NCBI RefSeq assembly: GCF_026626635.1
Contig: NZ_JAPNKA010000001.1
Span: 434,001 to 498,000, forward strand
Direction of reading: 5' to 3'
DNA length: 64,000 nucleotides
Source: Archangium lansingense
Lineage (GTDB): Bacteria; Myxococcota; Myxococcia; Myxococcales; Myxococcaceae
The notes beneath the pieces were generated by a model that saw only the letters and a program-made list of their open reading frames with translations, did not search any database and was not told where the DNA came from. Shown in pieces: positions 17,601-25,204 of this stretch. The translations under genes were made by a program, and so were the position numbers. Each line of letters opens with the position of its first letter. The first letter of the stretch is position 1.

Positions 17601-18483
17601 CGAGCAGCGGACGCGCGTCCTGCTCCTGGATGATGTGGGGCAGCTCCCGGAGGGGGACGTGGCGGAAGGGACCCTGGCCGGAGGTGAGCTCGTAGAGGAG
17701 TACCCCCAGGGAGAACAAATCCGAGCGGACCGAGGCCGGCTCTCCCCGCCAGGTCTCGGGGGACATGAAGTAGGGGGTGCCCACGAGGCTGTTGTGGGTG
17801 AGGGATGCCAGCTCGAGGTCCGCGGAGGATGTGCCCGCGTCCGGGGGCGCCTCGTGCACGGGGGCCGGCGAGGTGTCCGGCGAGGTGTCAGACGATTCGC
17901 CGGGGGGCGCCGGCGGGGTGTCAGACGATTCGCCCGGCGGGGTGTCAGACGATTCGCCAGGGGGCTCCGGGGGCGCATCGAGGAGCTTGGCCAGCCCGAA
18001 GTCGAGCAGCTTCACCTGGCCGGACTCGTCGAGGATGGCGTTGGCGGGCTTGATGTCGCGGTGGAGGACGTTGCGGCGGTGAGCGGCGGCGAGCCCGCGC
18101 GTCAGGCCGATGGCGATGTCCAGGACGCGCTGCCAGGGCTGGGGCCTGGGGAGCCGGTCCAGGCTGGTGCCGCGGATGTACTCGGAGACGAGGTAGGGCA
18201 GGTCCTCGAACTGGCCGGCGCGGTAGAGGGTGGCGACGTTGGGATGCTGGAGGCGGGCGGCGGCGCGCGCTTCGATGAGGAAGCGGGAGAGGGCTTCGTC
18301 ATCGAGCGCGGGGATGAACTTCACCGCCACGGTGCGCTCGAGCAGGGTGTCGTGAGCGAGGTAGACACGCCCGGTGCGCCCGCGCCCCAGGGGTCGCAGG
18401 ATGCGGTACTCGTCGAACTCTCCCGGGGGTTGCCAGTCGGGGCTGGAGGCCGGGCCTTGCGGTGAAGGAGGCGGAGGGCTCAC
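14602..18483 (-). CDS. Ser/Thr protein kinase fused to STAND NTPase and SUMF1-type domain
   Basis: 1293 aa. Residues 25-340 are a Hanks-type kinase: glycine loop GRGRTGRV (33-40), Lys55, HRD (141-143) with Lys145 and Asn148, DFG (161-163), SPE (241-243). Between DFG and SPE the activation segment carries an insert with three PPGESSDT repeats. A STAND-type NTPase follows, opening NPYRGLNAFQEEHRALFFGR and Walker A TGDSGVGKSS (about 386-395). A membrane helix sits near 770-795, then a coiled coil. Residues from about 1020 form a SUMF1/formylglycine-generating-enzyme-like domain (FVYVPRGTFLFG... GNVFEWADS... ARGGSYYFG). The start is GTG, overlapping the stop of the response regulator gene by 4 bases (GTGA), so the pair is translationally coupled. 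Signalling output unknown. Confidence 0.9.
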   Translation of the reverse strand: MSPPPPSPQGPASSPDWQPPGEFDEYRILRPLGRGRTGRVYLAHDTLLERTVAVKFIPALDDEALSRFLIEARAAARLQHPNVATLYRAGQFEDLPYLVSEYIRGTSLDRLPRPQPWQRVLDIAIGLTRGLAAAHRRNVLHRDIKPANAILDESGQVKLLDFGLAKLLDAPPEPPGESSDTPPGESSDTPPAPPGESSDTSPDTSPAPVHEAPPDAGTSSADLELASLTHNSLVGTPYFMSPETWRGEPASVRSDLFSLGVLLYELTSGQGPFRHVPLRELPHIIQEQDARPLLAAAPGVEQRFAAAVDRCLRREPTERFASADALLEALEDLRAGDTAPPIPEGNPYRGLNAFQEEHRALFFGRRQEVRAVLERLRSTAFVLVTGDSGVGKSSLCLAGVLPRVREGALEDGLSWGVARMVPGRRPVASLAAALAPHVALEEARLEQLARAEPTTLVRALRSALGEGARRGVVLHVDQLEELVTLSEPAEAALMAELLGQLASGVTGVRLLATSRSDFLTRLGALPGLGEALSRALYLLRPLGRAEVREVVTGPARAKGARFESEALIDTLVDSTLRAEGSLPLLQFTLAELWEARDKARSIIPAAALEALGGVNGALARYADGVIAQLLPDQQRAARRLLMRLVTVDGTRARRSEAELLGQDPASRTALEALIRARLVVARRSEEGTTFDIAHEALLSGWATLAQWLAEANEARQLHARLEQASAEWERLGRPREALWGARHLAEVRGLAPESLTQREATFLEASRGGVRRGRLLTRVLAAGFVVSLALVYAGLRLHSWYTLRQQVSAQLAEAQTRLEHARERNRALEAARAESFALFDAGKLDEARPRWAEALRIQARTQQAYAQASEAMEKALVLDPGHEAMRGAFADVVSERAGLAERTFRPAERDELLQRLRLYDTTGERMARFEAPLRVKLRTQPAGATVSLARYEPASDGRRVLTAARHAGTTPLEGLSLERGTWVLELSAPGHAPVRHVLRAEPGPERTLDIALPEDSRVPEGFVYVPRGTFLFGTAADENIRQFFDTAPLHEVETGPYLISRTEVTYGEYLRWLETLSPEERARRTPHGAKVASLNAEVELKRMADGRWHLSIHPNGVTYAAPEGEPLRYTTRPHLVEQDWRRLPVGAIDYADAKAYAAWLAHTERVPGARLCNELEWERAARGADEREYPHGDALLPHQANYDETYGKVGASFGPDAVGSHPDSRSPFGLDDMVGNVFEWADSILQPGLPVARGGSYYFGASTARSPNRETPEPNFRDLSVGLRLCADAPAAP
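17884..17958 (-). repeat. Three direct repeats in kinase activation-loop insert
   Basis: An identical 18-base unit GGTGTCAGACGATTCGCC occurs at 17884-17901, 17917-17934 and 17941-17958. Read on the minus strand it encodes GESSDT. Copy number may vary between strains. Confidence 0.85.
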
Positions 18484-18935
18484 CGGGGGCGGGGCTTGCT
18501 GCCTGTCTTCTGGAGGAGGGTGCGAATCTTGTCGGCCACCATGTCAGGGAGGGCGGGCTTGGAGACGAACTCGTCACAGCCGGCCTCCTTGGCGCTCTCC
18601 GAATGAGCGGGGAGGACATGGCCGGTGAGCGCCATCACGGGGATGTGGCGGGTGCGCGCGTCCTGCTTGAGCTGCCGCGTGGCTTCCCAGCCGCTGAGCA
18701 CGGGCAGGGACAGGTCCATCAGGATGACATCCGGATGGGACTGGTGGGCGAGCTGGAGCGCTTCCTGCCCATCTCGGGCGGTCTGGACCTGGTAGCCGAG
18801 GAACTCGAGGTACTCGGCGTACATCTCCCGGGCGTCGTCGTAGTCGTCCACGACGAGCACTTTGCAATCACTCGGTTGGGGCTCCGAGGGCGCTTCGGGA
18901 GCATCGGACGGGGGCAGCTTTCGAGCGGAGTCCAT
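18480..18935 (-). CDS. Single-domain response regulator (CheY-like receiver)
   Basis: 151 aa from the ATG at 18935; the upstream open frame lacks family character. After a 23-residue proline-rich leader, the receiver domain shows acidic Asp30/Asp31, phospho-acceptor Asp74 (VILMDLSLPVLSGW), the switch Thr in MALTGH and the conserved Lys in FVSKPA. There is no output domain, so it acts by protein contact. It is the first gene of a two-gene operon with the kinase-STAND-SUMF1 protein (4-base overlap), which suggests that histidine-type phosphorelay and Ser/Thr signalling meet here. Confidence 0.92.
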   Translation of the reverse strand: MDSARKLPPSDAPEAPSEPQPSDCKVLVVDDYDDAREMYAEYLEFLGYQVQTARDGQEALQLAHQSHPDVILMDLSLPVLSGWEATRQLKQDARTRHIPVMALTGHVLPAHSESAKEAGCDEFVSKPALPDMVADKIRTLLQKTGSKPRPR

Positions 18936-19095
18936 TGTACCTGGGGGGTTGCCGCATTCTGGATCCAATGCCGGGGAGGGGCAATCCCTGGGGGGGAGCG
19001 TAAAAAACCGTCTGTGCCACACACCTCGAGTGTTGGATGGCAGGCGTTGACGTCCTGGGGCCTGGACGAGGCACTTGCCAAGCGGGAGATTGTTG

Positions 19096-19111
19096 CTTAC
19101 CGAATGGTAAG
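19096..19111. promoter_or_regulatory. Palindromic operator CTTACC-gaat-GGTAAG
   Basis: Perfect 6-bp arms with a 4-base spacer, 36 bases before the start of the diiron gene. The TTACC..GGTAA form is typical of TetR-family operators and a TetR gene lies immediately downstream of the diiron gene. Confidence 0.55.
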
Positions 19112-19147
19112 TGCCAATCCAGGCGGCAACCCCCACCGAGGTTCGTC

Positions 19148-20035
19148 ATGGCCGACGCATTGGTTTCCACGTCGCTGCGCCCCAGCTTCTACGCCCCCAT
19201 TCCCGAGTCCGCACGGGAGGATCTCCTGCTGGCGTACCGGCAGTTCCTCGAGCGTCGCAATGGCGACATGAACTTCGACGAGCGGGGCTTCTCGCTCCGA
19301 GAGAAGTGGCTGGGAGAGGCGGCGAGCTGGGACAGCCAGTACAAGGGGAAGGTAGACGGCGAGGCCTTCAACCGGGCCTACGGGAGCTTCGATGAGGTGA
19401 AGAACCTGTCCATCCAGGAGGTGGCGCTGCTGACGTTCGTGAAGGCGAACGCGGGCGAGGCGTACGGGGTGGAGGTGGTCAACCGCGTGCGGCAGAAGCG
19501 CGTGGACGGCACGAAGCTCTTCCACCAGGTGGAGAAGCTGCTGGGCTTCGAGGAGACGTACCACACGCGCATCCTCATTGGCGCCACGCAGCACTTCGGG
19601 GTGAAGGTGGAGGGGGCGTGGCGGCCGAACCTGCAGCTGCGGCTGCTCATCGGCTCGCTGGCGTACGCGCCGGGGCTCTTCTTCCATCCCATCCTGCTGG
19701 CCTCGGAGATCTCCGGCGTCTTCATGTTCCAGTGGATGCTCAAGCGGGTGGGGGAGCTCTTCCGGGACCAGCCCGCGGTGCGCGAGTCCATGGAGCAGCG
19801 GCTGATTGAGATTCTGGTGGACGAGGTGGGCCACGTGGCGTTCAACCGCATGGCTGTAGGGCCGCTGGGCCTGTCGCTGGTGCGCAACATGGCTGCCGGC
19901 GTGCTGCGAGGCGTGTCCGGCACCACGCCGGAGTACAAGGCGCTCGGGTTGAACGAGCACGAGATGGGCAAGCTGAACAGCTTCGACCTGGAGCAGCTGC
20001 CCGAGGAGGTGCTGCGCCGGGCCTACTTCGTCTGA
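19148..20035 (+). CDS. Ferritin-like diiron protein, probable oxygenase
   Basis: 295 aa. The start at MADALVSTSLRP is chosen because family-like helical sequence begins soon after and a TetR-type operator lies 36 bases upstream. Candidate iron ligands form the diiron pattern: Glu104, ExxH at Glu136/His139 (FEETYHTR), Glu187 (ASEISG) and ExxH at Glu226/His229 (DEVGHVAF). A hydrophobic stretch near 165-195 packs within the bundle or touches a membrane. The layout resembles AurF-like N-oxygenases and related ferritin-like oxidases; the substrate is unknown. The 3' end overlaps the convergent TetR gene by 13 bases, consistent with the regulator controlling it. Confidence 0.65.
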   Translation: MADALVSTSLRPSFYAPIPESAREDLLLAYRQFLERRNGDMNFDERGFSLREKWLGEAASWDSQYKGKVDGEAFNRAYGSFDEVKNLSIQEVALLTFVKANAGEAYGVEVVNRVRQKRVDGTKLFHQVEKLLGFEETYHTRILIGATQHFGVKVEGAWRPNLQLRLLIGSLAYAPGLFFHPILLASEISGVFMFQWMLKRVGELFRDQPAVRESMEQRLIEILVDEVGHVAFNRMAVGPLGLSLVRNMAAGVLRGVSGTTPEYKALGLNEHEMGKLNSFDLEQLPEEVLRRAYFV

Positions 20036-20739
20036 CGGCGGGAGGAGGCGGGACGCCCCGGGCCCTCGGGCTCGGGGCTGGAGTGGGTGAAGAGGTAGCG
20101 CTCGATGATGCGTACCACTTCACCCAGCCGGCGCTCGCGCCACTCCGCGTCGGTCACCCCCGGCCAGCTCCCCAGGGGCAGCAGGGCGAAGGTGGTGAGC
20201 AGCAGCGTGCCGACATGCGCCACCGCGGCCTCGGGGTCCAGCTCCTTGCGGATGTGCCCCTCCTGCTGGCCCTGGCGCAGCGTGTCGGCGATGAGGCGCA
20301 GCCACGGCTCCACGCCGCGGCTCAGGTGAGCGACCTGCTCGTGGTCTCCATCCAGCAGCTCGCGCAGGATGACGCGGGCGGCGTGGGGGTCCGTGTCGAA
20401 GAACTGGCGAATCTGCGCCATGGCGCGCTCCAGCCGCTCCTCGCCCTTGCCGGTGAAGGCGCCGAGCAGCAGGAGGAGGTGGCGGTTGGAGTGCTCGATG
20501 AGCGAGGCGACGACGGCCTCGTGGAGCGCCTCGCGCGAGGGGTAGTGGTAGAGGAGGGCCTGCTTGCTGAGGCCCGCGGCCTGGGCCACGTCGTTGACGG
20601 AGATGGCGCCGAAGCCGCGTTGGGCGATGAGGCGGGTGGCCTCCTGGCGGATGCGCTCGCGCGGCTCAGCGGAGGCAGCCTTCTTACCGACGCGAGGCCC
20701 GCGCGTCTTCACGTCACCGTTGGTGTCTTTGCGCCGCAT
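20023..20739 (-). CDS. TetR-family transcriptional regulator
   Basis: 238 aa. Residues 27-75 form the TetR helix-turn-helix (RERIRQEATRLIAQRGFGAI, then SVNDVAQAAGLSKQALLYHY). The rest is the helical ligand-binding domain, with a Pro/Arg-rich tail. Convergent with the diiron gene, overlapping by 13 bases, and the likely binder of the palindrome at 19096-19111. The first 26 residues are a basic extension; a later start is possible but none has a better ribosome site. Confidence 0.9.
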   Translation of the reverse strand: MRRKDTNGDVKTRGPRVGKKAASAEPRERIRQEATRLIAQRGFGAISVNDVAQAAGLSKQALLYHYPSREALHEAVVASLIEHSNRHLLLLLGAFTGKGEERLERAMAQIRQFFDTDPHAARVILRELLDGDHEQVAHLSRGVEPWLRLIADTLRQGQQEGHIRKELDPEAAVAHVGTLLLTTFALLPLGSWPGVTDAEWRERRLGEVVRIIERYLFTHSSPEPEGPGRPASSRRQTK

Positions 20740-20845
20740 GGATGGAACATCGCGGCGGGTGCACCGCCAGCGTTGGGGAGGGCAACTATCCCATGGCGCC
20801 GCGAGAGCGGAAGTTCACGGCGCGGAAGTCTCCGGTGCGAGCGGC

Positions 20846-21910
20846 TCAGGACGCCTTGGTGAGGAGCACGTCGGGCAGGAGCGAGCTGGCCGAGGGGGTT
20901 TCGGGGCCGCGCTCCAGCCAAGGGGGAACGGGGAGGCCCTTGGAGCGGAGGAAGGCGGGGTTGAAGAGCTTGCTGGCGTAGCGGTTGCCGGAGTCGCAGA
21001 GCACGGTGACGAGGGTATGGCCCGGCCCGAGCTTGCGGGCGAGGCGGATGGCACCGGCGACGTTGACGGCACTGGAGGCGCCGAGACAGAGGCCCTCGTG
21101 CTCGAGCAGGTCGAAGAGGACGGGGAGGGCCTCGGAGTCGGGAATCTGGAAGGGCTCGTCGACGGGAGCGCCCTCGAGGTTGGCGGTGATGCGACCCTGG
21201 CCGATGCCCTCGGAGATGGAGGAGCCCTCGGACTTGAGCTCGCCATGGGCGTACCAGTGGTAGAGGGCGGCGCCCATGGGGTCGGCGAGCCCGATGACGA
21301 TGTTGGGGTCGCGCTCCTTGAGGGCCATGCCGACGCCGGCGAGGGTGCCGCCGGAGCCGACGGCGCAGATGAAGCCATCGATGCGGCCGCCGGTCTGGCG
21401 CCAGATTTCAGGACCGGTGGTCTCGAGGTGGGCCTTGCGGTTGGCGACGTTGTCGAACTGGTTGGCCCAGACAGCGCCGTTGGGCTCGCGAGCGTTGAGG
21501 GCCTCGGCGAGACGGCCGGAGACCTTCACGTAGTTGTTGGGGTCCTTGTAGGGGACGGCGGGGACCTCGATGAGCTCGGCCCCGACGAGGCGGAGCATGT
21601 CCTTCTTCTCCTGGCTCTGGGTGTCGGGGATGACGATGACGGTGCGGTAGCCGAGGGCATTGCCGACGAGGGCGAGGCCGATGCCGGTGTTGCCGGCGGT
21701 GCCCTCGACGATGACGCCACCGGGGCGCAGGCGGCCGCGGGCGATGGCATCCCGGATGATGAAGAGGGCGGCGCGGTCCTTGACGGACTGGCCAGGGTTG
21801 AGGAACTCGGCCTTACCGAGGATGGTGCAGCCCGTGAGCTCGGAGGCGCGCCGGAGCTTGATGAGGGGCGTGTTGCCGATGGCCGAGATGATGTCTTGAT
21901 GGAAGATCAT
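20846..21910 (-). CDS. Cysteine synthase / desulfhydrase family PLP enzyme
   Basis: 354 aa from MIFHQDIISAIGNTPLIKL; an upstream in-frame ATG adds 36 residues outside the family pattern. Fold-type II PLP enzyme: the PLP lysine is Lys44 in NPGQSVKDRAA, and the substrate loop reads EGTAGNTG (70-76) where O-acetylserine sulfhydrylases have EPTSGNTG. The glycine-rich phosphate loop is GSGGTLAG. These enzymes make cysteine from O-acetylserine and sulfide. The TAGNTG loop and the SQEKKDMLRLVGAEL segment are, as I recall, closer to Cds1-type cysteine desulfhydrases, so the physiological direction is open. Confidence 0.85.
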   Translation of the reverse strand: MIFHQDIISAIGNTPLIKLRRASELTGCTILGKAEFLNPGQSVKDRAALFIIRDAIARGRLRPGGVIVEGTAGNTGIGLALVGNALGYRTVIVIPDTQSQEKKDMLRLVGAELIEVPAVPYKDPNNYVKVSGRLAEALNAREPNGAVWANQFDNVANRKAHLETTGPEIWRQTGGRIDGFICAVGSGGTLAGVGMALKERDPNIVIGLADPMGAALYHWYAHGELKSEGSSISEGIGQGRITANLEGAPVDEPFQIPDSEALPVLFDLLEHEGLCLGASSAVNVAGAIRLARKLGPGHTLVTVLCDSGNRYASKLFNPAFLRSKGLPVPPWLERGPETPSASSLLPDVLLTKAS

Positions 21911-22150
21911 GGGGGCTCGCAACCGGGAGGGTAGCGCCCGGACACCCACCGGCTCAAGGCACGCTTCGTGTACTGCCTGGTGCCGTGTCAGGCCGGGCGA
22001 GGCCGAACCGTCCATCAAAATACCCGAGAGGTGCTCCTCGTGGAGCGTGGGCAGTCCATCCCACAGTGCCCTCCAGGGTCATACAGAAGATCCGTACGCT
22101 ATAGGTAGTGAGAAGGCAGCGATAACCCAACCCATGAAGGAAAAGCAGAT

Positions 22151-22417
22151 ATGGCATTTGGATTGAACAACGAGTCCTCCACGCAGGATGTCTCCACCCA
22201 CGGCTCGAGCCAGGGCTTCACTGGGCCCGCAACCTGCCCGCACTGCGAGCACGTCGGTCCGGTGCTCCCCGACTTCGGGCTCCGCGAGGTGAACGGAAAG
22301 ATCGTGCGGCAGTCGTGGTGCAGCCGATGCCGCAGCCGGCACTCCAGGTGGCGGCAGTACTACGAGAGCATGGGCCTGCCGATCCCGGCGCGGTGCACCT
22401 GCCGGTCGACCCAGTAG
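22151..22417 (+). CDS. Small zinc-binding protein (two CxxC pairs)
   Basis: 88 aa. CPHC at C29/C32 and CSRC at C57/C60 form a likely zinc ribbon, with a further C82/C84 near the end. The C-terminal half is basic (RSRHSRWRQYYESMG), so nucleic acid binding is possible. A GAAGGAAAAG ribosome site precedes the ATG. It stands alone between a minus-strand gene and a bidirectional hairpin terminator. Family not recognised. Confidence 0.65.
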   Translation: MAFGLNNESSTQDVSTHGSSQGFTGPATCPHCEHVGPVLPDFGLREVNGKIVRQSWCSRCRSRHSRWRQYYESMGLPIPARCTCRSTQ

Positions 22418-22454
22418 TCGCTGGACTCGAAGGTGAACGGACGCGGTGAATGAA

Positions 22455-22491
22455 AAGGGCCTGGGTCACCCGGATGGGGACCCAGGCCCTT
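22455..22491. terminator. Bidirectional hairpin terminator
   Basis: AAGGGCCTGGGT and ACCCAGGCCCTT form a perfect 12-bp stem around a 13-base loop between convergent genes. On the minus strand it is followed by TTTTC, so it can end the hydroxylase transcript. Confidence 0.8.
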
Positions 22492-22525
22492 GTCTATTGG
22501 GCGAGGAGGTGGCCGCCGGCGGTAC

Positions 22526-24100
22526 CTACGCCCGTGCGGCCTTCTTCAGCTCCTCGAGCTCGACCTTGAGGAGCCAGTCGTCGCGGAAGTCGGTGGCGGC
22601 ATTGCCGATCTGCTCCAGGCGCGCGAGGTTCACGGACTTCGACTCGCGCATGGTGCGCACCTCGCGGTAGAGCGCCGCGAGCGACGGATGCAGCGCCATG
22701 GCCTTCTTCTCACGGGCCTTTGCCTCGCCCTCGCCCTCGGCGAAAGCATTGAGCTCTCCGAACCAGCGGTCCCACGCGCCCGGGTCCGCGGGCCCACCGG
22801 CCACCGAGGGCAGTCCCGTACTCAGGAACAGCTTCGTCACGTTCGGCAGCTCCACCGGGCGGCCGTCCAGCTCGCCGCGCAGGTTGAGCACCTCGCCCTC
22901 GCCCACCGCGAAGCCCTGGATCTTCAACCCACTGGCGAGCTCCAGCTTGAAGGGCCCCTTGTCCGGCAGCGTCCCCTCGCCGAACGCCACCAGCGCCAGG
23001 CCCGGCCACGGCTTGCCCTCGGCCTTGCCCTCGCGCGACACCATCACCGGGCCCTCCAGCCGCACCAGCGCGCTGTTCAGGCCTTCGGCCACCGGACGCG
23101 CCCCAGGCAGGGCCTCCACCACACGCGCCGTAATCTCCCGGCCATCCGCCAGTACCAGGTGGTTCACCGTGCGCGCCTGGATGGCCTCGTTCAGCCCGTA
23201 GTCTCCGCCGCGCTTCCACGCGAGCGTGGCCTCGAACTCACTCAGCACCTCGAAGAGGTGCTCGAAGTCCCGCGCCACGAAGAGCTGTGGCTGCATGCGG
23301 GTGATGTCGTACTCGGTGTCCGCGCACACCAGGCTCAGCGGCACCTTCTTCACCGCGTCGGTGAGGCAGTGCTTCGCCTCGCCGATGCTCGAGAGCAGGC
23401 CGGCGCCGTAGATGCGCGGGTGCTCCAGGCTGCCGATCATCCCGTACTCGGCCGTCCACCAGTAGAGCCGCGAGGCGCGGGTGCTCTCGCTGACGTAGCG
23501 GCGGCTCTGGTTGGCGGCTTCCAGACGGTCCTGCGCGTGCTGGATCTCCTCCTGCGTCGCGGTGGGGTCCTCCTTCACCACGCTCAGGTTGCGGATGGCC
23601 TGGAAGACGGCCTCGTCCTCCACGGTGGCGATCGCCTTGAAGCCCACCAGCCCGCAGCGCTTGAGGTACTCGGCGTAGCGCGTGTTGGCGATGATGGGCG
23701 CGTGGCCGGCGCTCTCGTGGACGATGTCTGGGGCCGGCGTGTACTGGATGTGCTCGTGCGTGCGGATGTCCGCCGCGATCGCCAGCACGCCCAGGGCCTG
23801 CAGCTCGGTGAACACCGCGGGCGGGATGAAGCCGCGCACGCTCACCGCCGCCCAGCCCAGCTTCGCCAGCTTCTCGTTCATCTCATCCAGGCTGGGAATG
23901 CGCTCCAGCCCGATGCCGGTGGCCTCCAGGCCCTCGAGGTAGACGGAGTGCGCCTTGTCGGCCAGATGGCTGCGGAGCTGCCCGAGGATGTGGCGCCACA
24001 CCGCCTGGTCTCTCGGCGTGTAGGCGTCGTAGTCCTGACTCACCACATAACGCCGCAGATGCGCGGGAAGCCGGGCAATGGTCCGTTCGGTGGGGGTCAT
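22526..24100 (-). CDS. Aromatic amino acid hydroxylase (long form)
   Basis: 524 aa. Pterin-dependent hydroxylases add oxygen to phenylalanine, tyrosine or tryptophan with ferrous iron. The iron triad is visible: His128 and His133 in PDIVHESAGHAPII and Glu218 in WWTAEYGMIGS. The catalytic domain ends near residue 330; the remaining 190 residues form a separate domain with beta-rich sequence (SGLKIQGFAVGEGEVLNLRG) and a helical tail. Typical bacterial phenylalanine 4-hydroxylases have under 300 residues, so this is the long type also seen in some other bacteria. The start has GGAGG eight bases upstream. A LysR gene lies 69 bases upstream on the same strand. Phenylalanine versus another substrate cannot be read from the sequence. 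Confidence 0.85.
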   Translation of the reverse strand: MTPTERTIARLPAHLRRYVVSQDYDAYTPRDQAVWRHILGQLRSHLADKAHSVYLEGLEATGIGLERIPSLDEMNEKLAKLGWAAVSVRGFIPPAVFTELQALGVLAIAADIRTHEHIQYTPAPDIVHESAGHAPIIANTRYAEYLKRCGLVGFKAIATVEDEAVFQAIRNLSVVKEDPTATQEEIQHAQDRLEAANQSRRYVSESTRASRLYWWTAEYGMIGSLEHPRIYGAGLLSSIGEAKHCLTDAVKKVPLSLVCADTEYDITRMQPQLFVARDFEHLFEVLSEFEATLAWKRGGDYGLNEAIQARTVNHLVLADGREITARVVEALPGARPVAEGLNSALVRLEGPVMVSREGKAEGKPWPGLALVAFGEGTLPDKGPFKLELASGLKIQGFAVGEGEVLNLRGELDGRPVELPNVTKLFLSTGLPSVAGGPADPGAWDRWFGELNAFAEGEGEAKAREKKAMALHPSLAALYREVRTMRESKSVNLARLEQIGNAATDFRDDWLLKVELEELKKAARA

Positions 24101-24169
24101 GGATTTTCCTCCGTTGCTTCAAGTCTAGGCACCAGGGGCCCCGACGGAAATCCGATAAATACCGACGTC

Positions 24170-25105
24170 TTATTCGATTTTCCGCCGTTTTGACGCGAGG
24201 CGCTGACGCAGTCCGCCAAGGACGAGCTGGGCCGCCTCGGAGCCGGGGCCGCCCGAGGGACGGAGTGTCACCACCTCGACGAATTGGGGCTGCTCTTCGC
24301 GCAGGGGCCAGACGGAGAGGTCCTCGGGGAAGGAGCGCAGCAGCCGCAGGTCGGGGGCGATGGCGCAGGCGCGGTAGGCGCGCAACAGGTCGAAGAGGTG
24401 GAGGAAGCTCTGCACGCGCGACACCTCGCGCACCGTGACGTCATGGGCGGCGAAGCGGGCGCTGTTGGCGCTGCCGTACGGGTCCTCGCGCTGCCAGTCC
24501 ACGAAGGGCTGACCCTGCAGGTCTCGCACGTGGAGCGTGCGGCGAGCACCATGGCGTGAGGACAGCTCGCTGCCTGGGCCGGCGAGCACGACGAAGGGCA
24601 GGTGAAGCAGGGACTCGGACTCGACGCCGCGGTGGGGGGGCAGCGGGGTGAAGTCCACGGCGAGGTCCAACTGGCGCGTCTGCACCTGGCGCACGAGCTC
24701 GAAGGTGCCGCCGAAGCTGACCTCCAGCTTGATGTCTGCTTGGGCCACGTCTCCAGCAATGCCGGCGAGCAGGAAGTTGGAGAGGGTGGGGTTGAGGCCC
24801 AGGCGCAGGCTGGCCTCGGCGCTGGCGAGGTCCCTCAGGCGCTTGAGGTCCAACTGGTGCAGGGGGGTCTGGGTGCCCTCGTAGAGCTTCTCACCGCGGG
24901 CGGTGAGTTGGAGGCGGCGGCCGGGGCCTCGCTCCAGGAGAGGCTGACCATCGGCGAGGGTCTCCTCGAGGGCGCGGATGTGCTCGCTGACGACAGAGCG
25001 GGCCACGCCGAGGTGTTCGGCGGCACCTTCGATGCTGCCGGACTCGACGGCGGCCGCGAAGGACTCGAGCCAGACGAGGTGCCGGGGGAGCTTGCGCGGG
25101 GGCAT
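24170..25105 (-). CDS. LysR-family transcriptional regulator
   Basis: 311 aa. The N-terminal winged helix-turn-helix (FAAAVESGSIEGAAEHLGVA, RSVVSEHIRALEE) is followed by the substrate-binding-like effector domain (LRLGLNPTLSNFLLAGI...). Located directly upstream of the aromatic amino acid hydroxylase on the same strand and divergent, by about 100 bases, from the gene at 25205. It may control either neighbour. The conserved HTH differs somewhat from classic LysR proteins (VARSVVSEHI in place of SQPAVSxxI). Confidence 0.88.
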   Translation of the reverse strand: MPPRKLPRHLVWLESFAAAVESGSIEGAAEHLGVARSVVSEHIRALEETLADGQPLLERGPGRRLQLTARGEKLYEGTQTPLHQLDLKRLRDLASAEASLRLGLNPTLSNFLLAGIAGDVAQADIKLEVSFGGTFELVRQVQTRQLDLAVDFTPLPPHRGVESESLLHLPFVVLAGPGSELSSRHGARRTLHVRDLQGQPFVDWQREDPYGSANSARFAAHDVTVREVSRVQSFLHLFDLLRAYRACAIAPDLRLLRSFPEDLSVWPLREEQPQFVEVVTLRPSGGPGSEAAQLVLGGLRQRLASKRRKIE

Positions 25106-25204
25106 GGAGACTCATCCTTACGTCGAGTGCCGCGGAGTGTCATCGTTCACTCGTTACCCCGAGAGGCTACCGGGGGCCTGCCTCCGCGCTCGTGTATCTC
25201 TATA

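Noticed and set aside
17884..17958. CRISPR-like direct repeats
   Set aside because: Units are 18 bases with unequal spacing, lie in frame inside the kinase gene and encode a peptide repeat.
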